This document shows positions 7,503-15,412 of a stretch of 33,217 nucleotides of DNA, piece after piece. The position numbers and the translations under genes were made by a program. Each line of letters starts with the position of its first letter. Within the stretch, counting starts at the first letter, position 1. Source of the DNA: Planctomycetota bacterium (GTDB taxonomy: Bacteria > Planctomycetota > Phycisphaerae > UBA1845); assembly GCA_024278775.1 (NCBI GenBank), contig JAJRSP010000198.1, positions 1 through 33,217 of the forward strand, in the 5' to 3' direction. The notes beneath the pieces are model-generated. The model was not told where the DNA came from, did not search any database, and saw only the letters and a program-made list of their open reading frames with translations.

Positions 7503-7913
7503 ATGCACACGAACGGTGACGGTAGGAAGAACGGGAGGGAGATCATCGAGAATCTTGGCTGGCCGAGCGATGTTCCGGTCGAGCGGCTCGTGGCCAGCGT
7601 CTACGACAGGGCGATGCGGGCGGGCATGATCGAGAGCGCCATGATCTTGGGGTTCACCTTCGATCGCGCCGAGCTTCCGAGAGAGGCAACACGCGAGGAC
7701 AGGCTGACGATCGCGCTCAACGCCCTGGCGCACTTCGCCTCAGACCGCGAACTGCTGGAGAAGCTGCGGTTCGACGGGACGCTTGTGCTGGACGAGGTGC
7801 TGCAATCCGACGAGCGGACCGCCGCGTCCCCGATGCTGCCGAGCATGCACGGACTGTACGAGGCGGCGCGTGACGGATTGAACTGCGCCAAGACCGACGA
7901 GCCGGTCGAGTAG
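7503..7913 (+). CDS. small hypothetical protein
   Basis: A 136-residue acidic, helix-rich protein. Recognisable stretches are the opening MHTNGDGRKNGREIIENLGW, a middle segment EDRLTIALNALAHFASDRE, and the C-terminal LPSMHGLYEAARDGLNCAK. No family recognised. The ATG at 7503 has no strong ribosome-binding site, so the start is uncertain. The 5' end shares a short polar string (NGR-x-I-x-E) with the N-terminal extension of the 4993 gene, which may be chance. A 7-bp hairpin (7918-7935) flanked by A and T bases follows and probably ends the transcript. Confidence 0.55.
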   Translation: MHTNGDGRKNGREIIENLGWPSDVPVERLVASVYDRAMRAGMIESAMILGFTFDRAELPREATREDRLTIALNALAHFASDRELLEKLRFDGTLVLDEVLQSDERTAASPMLPSMHGLYEAARDGLNCAKTDEPVE

Positions 7914-7917
7914 AAAA

Positions 7918-7935
7918 CGCGGAAGCGGTTCCGCG
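7918..7935 (+). terminator. terminator-like palindrome CGCGGAA-N4-TTCCGCG
   Basis: A perfect 7-bp stem with loop GCGG starts four bases after the stop at 7913, preceded by AAAA and followed by CTTTA. Position and flanks fit a Rho-independent terminator. The same palindrome recurs at 27243-27262 and, as an exact reverse complement, at 32663-32680, so it may be a dispersed repeat used as a terminator. Confidence 0.5.
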
Positions 7936-8011
7936 CTTTACGGTTATCGCTCCAGAGAGCGAGAACAGAGACCGAGTGGGAGGGCCGGAGCCTCCTTCAA
8001 GGGGAAGAACA

Positions 8012-8614
8012 ATGAGAATCGCGTGCTACTGCCGCGTCTCGACCGATGAGAAGCAGGACACCCGAAGCCAGAAGGCGGACATCGAGGCGTATCTTGAGAA
8101 GCGTTCCCCCACAACAGTCAGGTGGTTCGAGGACACGGGCTACTCCGGCGGCAGGATCGACCGCCCCGCCTTTCAACGAATGATGACCGATATTCGCCGC
8201 CGCCGCTTCGATGTCCTCGTCTGTTACCGACTGGACCGAATCAGCCGGTCGCTGTTCCACGCGGTTCATGTGCTTGACCAGCTTCGGCAGCACGATGTCA
8301 GGCTCGTCACGTTGGCCGATGGCATATCGTTCGAGGGGGCATACGGAACGATCATGTTCGCACTTGTCAGCGGGTTGGCCGAACTTGAGAGGGAAGCAAT
8401 CAGGGAACGGGTCAAAGCTGGCCTGCGCGCGGCCAAGGCAAGGGGCGTCCGGTTGGGCCGCGCGCCCGCAACCATCGACGTGAAGGAGGCCCGCCGCAGG
8501 CGGGCGCAGGGAATGACAATGCGCGAGATCGCCGAGCGTTTCGGCATCAGTGTGCGGACGCTCCAGAGGAAGCTGAGGGACAGCGACAAAAACCCCCACC
8601 GTCCCGCCCGATAA
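8012..8614 (+). CDS. small serine recombinase (resolvase/invertase family)
   Basis: The start at 8012 is supported by AGGGGA about seven bases upstream and by the invariant N-terminus MRIACYCRVST. The 200-residue product matches the resolvase/invertase group. The catalytic Ser is residue 10 in CRVSTDEKQDTRSQ, the conserved Arg cluster is YRLDRISRS at 72-80, the long E helix is at about 112-148, and a helix-turn-helix is at about 156-188 (MTMREIAERFGISVRTL). Length is normal (180-210), so it is a resolvase or invertase rather than a large integrase. It acts on paired sites by a Ser-DNA intermediate; substrate sites should lie nearby. It ends the + strand accessory cluster and may mobilise it or maintain a replicon. 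Confidence 0.95.
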   Translation: MRIACYCRVSTDEKQDTRSQKADIEAYLEKRSPTTVRWFEDTGYSGGRIDRPAFQRMMTDIRRRRFDVLVCYRLDRISRSLFHAVHVLDQLRQHDVRLVTLADGISFEGAYGTIMFALVSGLAELEREAIRERVKAGLRAAKARGVRLGRAPATIDVKEARRRRAQGMTMREIAERFGISVRTLQRKLRDSDKNPHRPAR

Positions 8615-8806
8615 TATCCACGCCTTTTCCTGAGCGACATCGGCCACCGACCAACGAATCGGTACGCCAATGACTGATGTCTACGTCGCCCTGTTCCTGA
8701 CGGCTACGATGGGATTCCCCTGCGCATCTTCGCTCGCCTTGCGATTCCGATCTTTCTACCAGATTGAGATTGTCATCACTCAACTCGGCCACGCGATCAG
8801 GCTGCG

Positions 8807-8890
8807 CAGCCCCCCCGCTGAAGAAACCGGGGCGGGTTTTGAACCCGTGCCCGATCGGAGAGGTATTCCTGTAGCCGTTCCGGGGGGCTG
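8807..8890. repeat. nested inverted repeat, possible recombination site or structured RNA
   Basis: Outer arms CAGCCCCCC (8807-8815) and GGGGGGCTG (8882-8890) are perfect 9-bp complements 66 bases apart. Inside lies a 6-bp hairpin CGGGTT-TTG-AACCCG (8833-8847) that extends imperfectly with GGG/CCC. On the - strand the inner hairpin reads like a tRNA T arm (GGGTTCAAAACCC), but no full cloverleaf can be drawn. Confidence 0.45.
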
Positions 8891-8967
8891 TTTTCATGTG
8901 CCCCACCCACCTGGAGAAACGTCGCGAGCGGATGGTGTTAGTCGCTGACGCAACCCCCAGCAGTCAT

Positions 8968-8984
8968 TCTCGGAGGGGCCGAGA
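8968..8984 (-). terminator. weak hairpin downstream of the secreted-protein cluster
   Basis: A 6-bp stem TCTCGG / CCGAGA with a five-base loop lies 70 bases beyond the end of the last gene of the - strand cluster (stop at 9054). There is no T tract; it is only a candidate transcript end. Confidence 0.3.
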
Positions 8985-9053
8985 TATGCCTAGCTAGCTA
9001 ATAGTGACATAACCTGGCACCCATTCATCATCCTCACTGTGCTGCGACGCGCA

Positions 9054-12000
9054 TCACCGGCAACCGAGCTTGGCGATGTTGGAAGACGGGGTACCTGACG
9101 CCGTCTCGAACGCGCCGCCAGCAAAGAGCGCCGAACCGTTCGTGCCGTCATCGAACACAGCCAGCGCTCGGACGGCTACGGATCCTGTTCCGTCCACACC
9201 GCCGCCCGGATCGCTGCCCATTTGGCTGGAGACGCCAACGGCGGACCATTCATCGAGAATGGGGTTCCACTTGGCGAGCCGATTCAATGGGATCGTGCCA
9301 CCGCCCGGCACGGCTGCCGTCGTGAAGTCCCCTCCCGCGTAGAGGAACGGGCCTGACCCGTCATCGAAACTGAGCAAGGTGTCCACGCGAATCGCACTGA
9401 CCGAAGTTGGACCAAGACCGTCGCTCAGCGCTGACCAGGCGACGCCGTCCCACTTGGCGACACGGTTCGCGGTGATACCACCGGCCACCGGCATAAGGAA
9501 CTCGCCACCGGCGAAGAGCGCCGAGCCGTTGCCGTCGTCAAAGACCGTCAGCGCGTAGACCGATCCGTTGACGCCGCTTCCGACGGCTGACCAAGTTGAA
9601 CCATCCCATCGAGCGAGGAATCCCGGACCGCCTACGCTGCCCGCATCCGTAAAACTACCGCCAATGTAAAGCTCGCCGTTGAACACGGCTGCGGTGAACA
9701 CCGAGCCAGTCACGCCGCCACCGAGTGTCGTCCACGCTGCCCCATCCCACACCTTGATTCCACCAGGGAACATGCCACCGGCGAAGAGTGCCGCTCCGGT
9801 AGCATCATCGAATACCGTCAGTGCTTCGACGATATCGCCGATGGTGCCGACTGCGCTCCAATTGGTGCCGTCCCACCGGGCTACATGGTTGGCGGGCACG
9901 CCTCCGGCGAAGGTGAAGGTTCCTCCTGCGAAGAGCCGCGGTGGATTGGGATTCGTCCCGTCCTCGTCAAAGACGGCCAGCGCGTGAACCTCCGCAGGTT
10001 GCGGAAGCGGATTGGGCAGAGGGAGGTCCGTATCATAGTTGGTCAGCCCTGTGGCCAACGACGACCACTTCGTGCCGTCAAACTTAGCGATGGCATTAGT
10101 AGGAAACGGCGCTGCGTTGTCGTCGCGCGGCCCAAGGGGCGAGGTGAAACGACCGCCGGAGTAGAGTGCTGGTAGGTTTACGCCGGAGCCGTCGTCGTCG
10201 AACACGATGAGCGCCCGAACCTCGTCATTAAGGCCGTTGCTCGGGACGGACCATTCGTCCATTTTCCACCTGGCCACATAGCCTTGATAGACGGCGGCAG
10301 CGGCCGAGACAGATAAGCGATGGGGCGAACCGCGCCGCTTGCCATCGAGTTCGGATGACTGCGCAGCCGAGGCACCGATGCAGCCTGAAACGCATACACG
10401 CCCGGCGGCATACAACGCCAATCCTGAGCCGTCGTCGAAGACCGACAGTGCCGTGCCGTTGGATTCGATTCCGGTTCCCAACGGCAACCAGTTCGTGCCG
10501 TTCCACTGAGCAACCCGGTTCAAACCGGGTACACCGCCTCCGCGGACATTTTTGAATAGGCCGCTGGCGTATAGAATCTTGTTGACGCCGTCGTCAAAAC
10601 CAGCTAACGCCAGGACATCGTTGTCGAAGGCGCTGCCCAGTGCCGACCAAGAACTGCCGTTCCAGCGGGCCACGTTGTGGAGTTCGATATTTACCGGAAA
10701 CGGGTCAGTGCCAGTATCAGCGTTAGAGAAACTGCCGCCGACATAGAGGGATGTACCAATACCGGAGCCGTCATCAAAGACGGTGAGCGATGTGACTCCG
10801 CTTCCTATAAGACCACCACCGCCAACACCGACCTGGGTCCAAGTCACGCCATCCCAGCGAGCGATTCGGCGTACCGGCGTTGCTCCCGAGTTCGAAAACT
10901 CGCCACCGGCAAACAGTCTCGGCGGCGCTCCGCCTGGACCGTCTTCATCGTATACGGAGAGTGCGAAAACTCTTCGGTCGAAGCCATCGCCAACGGGCGA
11001 CCAGCCCGTGCTCGGGTTCCACTTCGCGATGTAGGGGGCGTCGATGCACTGACCGTTGCAACTACCGTTCGCACCTATATTGCCGACCTTTGCAAACAAA
11101 CCTCCGACGTACAGTTCCATTGCGTTTCCCGTCTGGTCGTCAAAACCCATCACCGCGGTTCCGTAGTTGTAGTCCGCCTCGCCCACGCCGCCGTTCAAGG
11201 CGGACCAGCTCTGACCATCCCACTTGGCCACGTGCGTTGCGCCAACGCCACCAGCCATGACGAAAGACCCAACAACATACAGCGCCGGACCATCTCCTAG
11301 ATCGACGACGGTCATGCCTTTGATGTCTCCGAGACTGCCGTTAGGACCGGGGGAGATGCCTCCGCCCACTGGCTCCCAACTCCGTCCGTTCCACTTGGCA
11401 ATGTCGTTGGCGGGCACGCCGCCGGCACGGTCGAACCAACCAGCGACATACAACGCCGGCCCCGTGCCGTCGTCGAAGACGGCGAACGCATTGATTTGAC
11501 GAGAACCGTTGGAGTCAACTAGGTCAAACGTGCTTGGGCCGAAAGCAGTGGACCACGGCGTGTTGCACACGACGTCGATCGTGATGATCCCCATATCGGT
11601 GATGCCGTTGGCTACGGGCGACACGGAGGCGGAACTGTTCAATTCGGTGACGCTCCCGCTGACCTTTGCCTCGGCAACAACTCCCGTCGTCGTATCGAGC
11701 AATAGGACAGGACCGATGCTGAAAGAACCCTCCGCACCTGTACAATTGAGACACCTTATCACCTGCGAACCGTCCTCGGTTCTCACGGTGATGTCCGCAC
11801 CGTTCACGGGAGAGCTGCCGCTTGCGGAGGCGGCATCAATGCGTCGCACGAAGCCCTCGACGGTCGTGGAGATCAGGTTGCCGGGGTTGGCCACGGTGAT
11901 TTTGACGACCGAGGTCGCACCACCGTTGGTGGCCGTAATGAACGCGACGCCGGGCGAGACGCCTTCGATGTCGATTGTGGTCGCCTGATTGAGATCGGGA

Positions 12001-12581
12001 TCATCGCCAACGATTCGGGCGATGTTGATATTGCTCGCGCGGTAGGTCGTCCTCTTCGACGGCAGGGTGAAATCCGGATCGAGCAAGGGGTCCGAAAGCG
12101 TGGCCGTCACCGACAGCGACCTGCGTTTGCCCACGGCGAACACGGAACCGCACTCCATCGGGGCCGATGGATCACAACCGACCTGTAGGATGATCGACTG
12201 GGGGAGCACGGGTGCAAACGGCGTGACCTTCAGCGAACCCAGCGAGAATGTAACCAGACCATTGGGCTTGATGCGAACCGCGTTAGGGCTGTAGACATAG
12301 AGCGTGCCGGAACCGGTGGTGCGCACCCCGGTGAGACGGTACACATCATCCGCGAAGTTGTCAGGCCCTGTCCCCGGCCCGCCAGGGCCAAAGACATCCG
12401 GCGCGGAAACATTGGAGAGCAAGAAGGAACCATCCGGCTCAACCTGAACCGTCTGCCCGTTGATCGTCACCGCCCAACGCTCGTCGAGTTGGCCGAAGGT
12501 CTCGGTGGCACAGACCGTGAGGAGCAGAGTCGCCAGCGCCAGCCGCCCTGTTATCAGTGAGAAAACATTTCGATGCATCAT
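9054..12581 (-). CDS. secreted Kelch/Rax2-like repeat propeller protein (14 repeats)
   Basis: The ATG at 12581 is chosen because GGGAG lies four bases upstream and it opens a classical signal peptide (MMHRNVFSLITGRLALATLL, cleavage near TFGQ). Product about 1175 residues. Residues about 30-350 hold Ig/Big-like strands, including a BIG2-like 'AFITATNGGATSVVKITV' and a carboxypeptidase-regulatory-like segment. From about 358 to the end there are 14 repeats of the pattern VxALxVFDDGxGxALYxGGxFxxAGGxxxxxIAKWDG, then WSxLGxGV, the last one cut short at NIAKLGC. These resemble Kelch or Rax2-type propeller blades and suggest two seven-bladed propellers. Repeat 7 carries an atypical Ser/Arg/Cys-rich insertion. 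It is the last gene of the - strand cluster, 135 bases after the protease gene. Ligand unknown. Confidence 0.85.
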   Translation of the reverse strand: MMHRNVFSLITGRLALATLLLTVCATETFGQLDERWAVTINGQTVQVEPDGSFLLSNVSAPDVFGPGGPGTGPDNFADDVYRLTGVRTTGSGTLYVYSPNAVRIKPNGLVTFSLGSLKVTPFAPVLPQSIILQVGCDPSAPMECGSVFAVGKRRSLSVTATLSDPLLDPDFTLPSKRTTYRASNINIARIVGDDPDLNQATTIDIEGVSPGVAFITATNGGATSVVKITVANPGNLISTTVEGFVRRIDAASASGSSPVNGADITVRTEDGSQVIRCLNCTGAEGSFSIGPVLLLDTTTGVVAEAKVSGSVTELNSSASVSPVANGITDMGIITIDVVCNTPWSTAFGPSTFDLVDSNGSRQINAFAVFDDGTGPALYVAGWFDRAGGVPANDIAKWNGRSWEPVGGGISPGPNGSLGDIKGMTVVDLGDGPALYVVGSFVMAGGVGATHVAKWDGQSWSALNGGVGEADYNYGTAVMGFDDQTGNAMELYVGGLFAKVGNIGANGSCNGQCIDAPYIAKWNPSTGWSPVGDGFDRRVFALSVYDEDGPGGAPPRLFAGGEFSNSGATPVRRIARWDGVTWTQVGVGGGGLIGSGVTSLTVFDDGSGIGTSLYVGGSFSNADTGTDPFPVNIELHNVARWNGSSWSALGSAFDNDVLALAGFDDGVNKILYASGLFKNVRGGGVPGLNRVAQWNGTNWLPLGTGIESNGTALSVFDDGSGLALYAAGRVCVSGCIGASAAQSSELDGKRRGSPHRLSVSAAAAVYQGYVARWKMDEWSVPSNGLNDEVRALIVFDDDGSGVNLPALYSGGRFTSPLGPRDDNAAPFPTNAIAKFDGTKWSSLATGLTNYDTDLPLPNPLPQPAEVHALAVFDEDGTNPNPPRLFAGGTFTFAGGVPANHVARWDGTNWSAVGTIGDIVEALTVFDDATGAALFAGGMFPGGIKVWDGAAWTTLGGGVTGSVFTAAVFNGELYIGGSFTDAGSVGGPGFLARWDGSTWSAVGSGVNGSVYALTVFDDGNGSALFAGGEFLMPVAGGITANRVAKWDGVAWSALSDGLGPTSVSAIRVDTLLSFDDGSGPFLYAGGDFTTAAVPGGGTIPLNRLAKWNPILDEWSAVGVSSQMGSDPGGGVDGTGSVAVRALAVFDDGTNGSALFAGGAFETASGTPSSNIAKLGCR

Positions 12582-12716
12582 TGAACTCCCTGATTCCTCG
12601 TCGGCGCGATTACCACATATGACAAACACTCTTGAGGAGGCCCGGTGATACCGGAAACGACCAACTGCGTTGAGAATCCATGTAGCATCCTAATTCCACC
12701 GACCCCCTTTTAGTCC

Positions 12717-14348
12717 CTACTGCGGTTCAAAGTTGCTATCCGCCGGCGGGGTGTTATCGACAACAACCTTGCCCTCGTCATCGTTGTCCGGCACATTGTC
12801 CTGATTGTACCAAGTCTGCAATGTTTTGAGCCACTTTTCGGTCGAGTCAGTTGCCCCGAAAGTGTCACCCGTGAAATCCGGATCGAATGTATCCCACCAC
12901 TCGTGAATACTTCGCGTCCTTGCGAGCAAGTCATAGTCGCCATCCGCGTTCGCTTGAGTACCCCAAATCAAATCCGTGGCAAGAGAAACCGGACCGATGA
13001 ATGTGAAGCCCGATGTGTTGGTCTCCGCCAGTCCCGGGACCACTGGCTTCACTCCCAAGTCTTTTTGATCTGCTGGCACGGTGGCAGAGTTCGTTGCCAG
13101 GCGAAGCTCTGGTCTCGTCAACTCTGTCATCGAAACCGCTAAGTCGCCGCGTGCGAAGGCAATACTGTCAATGATCTTAAAATTCCCGTCGGACGGCGGT
13201 GCCATATCGGGCGGGTCACCCGGCGTAAAGCCGTCGAGTTTGCCCCGCGTGTAGACGATGCCGTTTGCCGCGCATAGATTAAGAAAGGTCCGAGTCGCAA
13301 CCGAGGTCGATCCCTGATCGGACGCGTAACCGTCTTTGAACTCCATCATCGAATCAGGGGCGTGCGTGAGGAATACTTGAAAAGCACCCGGATGATCGTT
13401 AAGGCTTCGCCATACAAACTCCAAAGCACCCTCCACAATCTCGCCCGAATTGTTGCTCCCGGTTCCATCTGCACCGCGCCACCATGTGTTTGCGTTCGGC
13501 GGAAGCACCGTTTTATGGTCCGGATGCGAAACGCTGGCAAAGTATTGCGGTGATCCTTCTACCATTGCGAAGCCTTCACAGGATTCGAGGTTTGCAAAGT
13601 GTGGCCCCGGGTTACAAGTCGGTGCCGGCCAGCGATTGCCATATGCCCGATATGCAACCCAATGGAACGATTCGTGGTGAATGTCGGAGAATGCCGCATT
13701 TCCGGCACCAGGTAGATTGTAGTCCTCGAAAGCAATGCTCACATAAGAACCATCACCTGCAACGAAACTGGCTCCGTTGGTCGTCCGACCCTCTATGTTC
13801 ATATTCTCCGGCATGATCCAAGCAGGGTATGTGGATTGGAGGAAGCGAACTGCATCTCCAATTTGCGTTACGATATTTGCGCGCGTGCTCGCCAAGCGTA
13901 TCGTGCCTATGCCGAATGTTCCGGAAGGAATGTCGGGGTGTACCACTCCCTCGACATTCTCCTGAAGGATCGGCGCAGGATCGGTGAATGCCGCGCGAAC
14001 CTCGATGAATTGGCCGCTGACGCCCGTCCCAACATACTCCACATTTATGAAAATGTCGGGGTTCTCAACATTGTCCACAAAACTGATGGAAAACTGACCG
14101 ATCGTTCCCGTGTGCCCAGTACCCTCAACATCGTCAAAGAGGATGTCCTCGTCCATTACAATTACTTTGATGTATTTGGCGGGCACATCGTTCGCAATTG
14201 GATTGGTGCCTGTCGGCGTATGGATAATTCCCGTCACGGTAAACGATGCACCCACTGCTGTTGCTGTGACGCAAAGGCTGAGAGATGCACAGAACACGAA
14301 GCGTAGCGAACGCGCTGAGGTGAACGGTTGTTTGTTGTGGTTCATCAT
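12717..14348 (-). CDS. secreted HExxH metalloprotease-like protein
   Basis: The ATG at 14348 opens a signal peptide (MMNHNKQPFTSARSLRFVFC, cleavage near AVGA); an upstream ATG at 14387 overlaps the preceding gene and would bury it. The product has 543 residues. After an N-terminal transthyretin/CNA-like beta domain (about 35-155), the catalytic region contains HHESFHWVAYRAYG, with the zinc motif HESFH at 225-229. About 33 residues on comes ESCEGFAMVEGSPQYFAS, matching the gluzincin pattern of a third ligand Glu inside an E-G-x-A helix. I see no sorting tail. The gene follows the lipoprotein gene almost directly. Peptidase class is inferred from the motif pair; the exact family is not assigned. 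Confidence 0.75.
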   Translation of the reverse strand: MMNHNKQPFTSARSLRFVFCASLSLCVTATAVGASFTVTGIIHTPTGTNPIANDVPAKYIKVIVMDEDILFDDVEGTGHTGTIGQFSISFVDNVENPDIFINVEYVGTGVSGQFIEVRAAFTDPAPILQENVEGVVHPDIPSGTFGIGTIRLASTRANIVTQIGDAVRFLQSTYPAWIMPENMNIEGRTTNGASFVAGDGSYVSIAFEDYNLPGAGNAAFSDIHHESFHWVAYRAYGNRWPAPTCNPGPHFANLESCEGFAMVEGSPQYFASVSHPDHKTVLPPNANTWWRGADGTGSNNSGEIVEGALEFVWRSLNDHPGAFQVFLTHAPDSMMEFKDGYASDQGSTSVATRTFLNLCAANGIVYTRGKLDGFTPGDPPDMAPPSDGNFKIIDSIAFARGDLAVSMTELTRPELRLATNSATVPADQKDLGVKPVVPGLAETNTSGFTFIGPVSLATDLIWGTQANADGDYDLLARTRSIHEWWDTFDPDFTGDTFGATDSTEKWLKTLQTWYNQDNVPDNDDEGKVVVDNTPPADSNFEPQ

Positions 14349-14359
14349 TACCGGGTACT

Positions 14360-15412
14360 CTATCTTTGCGGTGCGACGATGATCCATCGCCCTGTGGCCT
14401 GCTCGCGTAATGTCAGGTGTTTGCTGATTACTTGGGATACGGCGCTTCCATCAACACGCACGGCGTCAATCCTGATTCCCTTGATGGTCAGCGTGTAGAA
14501 TCCCTGTTTCTTCGGATCGGGACGCAATTGAAGATCCTCTCGTGAGAGTGCGGGAAGCGTGATATTCGTGATCGATGCGATACCCTCCTCAGCGCAATCC
14601 TCATGATACGCATCAAGAAACTTGCTACATGTTTCCGTATCCAGACCTGTGGCAGATTCAAGACGATCCAAATCTTTGGCTACGAGACCAGCAAAGTAGT
14701 CGCGGATGACTACGGTGATCGTGTGCGCTTCCACCTGGTCCACCGTCTCAACGGTCGGGCTGGGTGAATGTTCGAGCGCCTGATACTGCAGCACGGCATC
14801 GAGGGTGTTCAGCCCCTGAGCCCGAAGTTCGGGTTCGAAAGCGCGGTATAGTTTTTCCAACTGACCGCGCGAGGCATGTCCCGCACGAGCCAGAATCCAT
14901 TCCCTTGCTATGTACTTTAACTCCCGCTGGGCATAGCTGTACTGGGGCGCTGCCGCCTTGATTGCGTGAGCCGGTGTTCGGACGGCGAGAATGACTCCCT
15001 CTATCTGTTCCACAAAGGCCGGGTCATCCCCGAATCGATCACGCGGTGGAAGCTGGCTCTCCCCAAGCAGCATGGAGTGCAGTACTGTGAGCATCCATCC
15101 AAATCCTCGTTCCACATCCAGCTCGGTTCCGCCCTTACTCAGTATTGCAGGCATAGGTGCCAGATATTTTCTTGCGAGCTGTCTTGCTCGATCGTAGTCG
15201 CCACGCTCATAGGCGTCGAGCATGTCGTGGTAAAAGACAGACTGCTCGCCTTGTTCGGATGCAACCTCGTGCTGACGCGATGGAGTTCCCATCGCAGCCG
15301 GCTCCTTATGGCACGCTGTCAGGTACAACAAGAACACGGATAGCGTAATGTACCGAGTCAGCAGAACACATCCCTGAACAATGGGCGAAACCTGATTGCG
15401 TAGTGTCATCAT
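14360..15412 (-). CDS. predicted lipoprotein of unknown function
   Basis: A 350-residue product whose N-terminus ends in the lipobox LTAC (Cys34) after a hydrophobic stretch (YITLSVFLLYLTAC), so it is probably lipid-anchored. The mature part is largely helical (DMLDAYERGDYDRARQLARKY resembles a TPR-like pair). A C-terminal beta domain ends in TGRWIIVAPQR. No family recognised. Its start overlaps the stop of the giant upstream gene (ATGA, 15409-15412) with GGAG nearby inside that gene's last codons, so translation is likely coupled. It is therefore tied to the surface cluster and may anchor or help assemble those proteins. Confidence 0.75.
   Translation of the reverse strand: MMTLRNQVSPIVQGCVLLTRYITLSVFLLYLTACHKEPAAMGTPSRQHEVASEQGEQSVFYHDMLDAYERGDYDRARQLARKYLAPMPAILSKGGTELDVERGFGWMLTVLHSMLLGESQLPPRDRFGDDPAFVEQIEGVILAVRTPAHAIKAAAPQYSYAQRELKYIAREWILARAGHASRGQLEKLYRAFEPELRAQGLNTLDAVLQYQALEHSPSPTVETVDQVEAHTITVVIRDYFAGLVAKDLDRLESATGLDTETCSKFLDAYHEDCAEEGIASITNITLPALSREDLQLRPDPKKQGFYTLTIKGIRIDAVRVDGSAVSQVISKHLTLREQATGRWIIVAPQR

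Larger units (their letters stand above)
8615..9053. other. structured non-coding region after the recombinase
   Basis: About 440 bases without a convincing gene. A 92-codon frame at 8670-8948 exists, but its composition and absence of motifs do not support it. The region holds nested inverted repeats at 8807-8890, a 6-bp hairpin at 8968-8984 that may end the long - strand cluster, and a CTAGCTAG palindrome near 8990. Its place beside the recombinase makes it a candidate for a recombination or resolution site. Confidence 0.45.

Noticed and set aside
8820..8890. tRNA-like T arm on the - strand
   Set aside because: GGGTTCAAAACCC looks like a T arm, but no matching acceptor, D arm or anticodon arm can be drawn.
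8670..8948. 92-codon + strand frame
   Set aside because: Covers the nested inverted repeats, and neither its ribosome-binding site nor its composition supports a protein.
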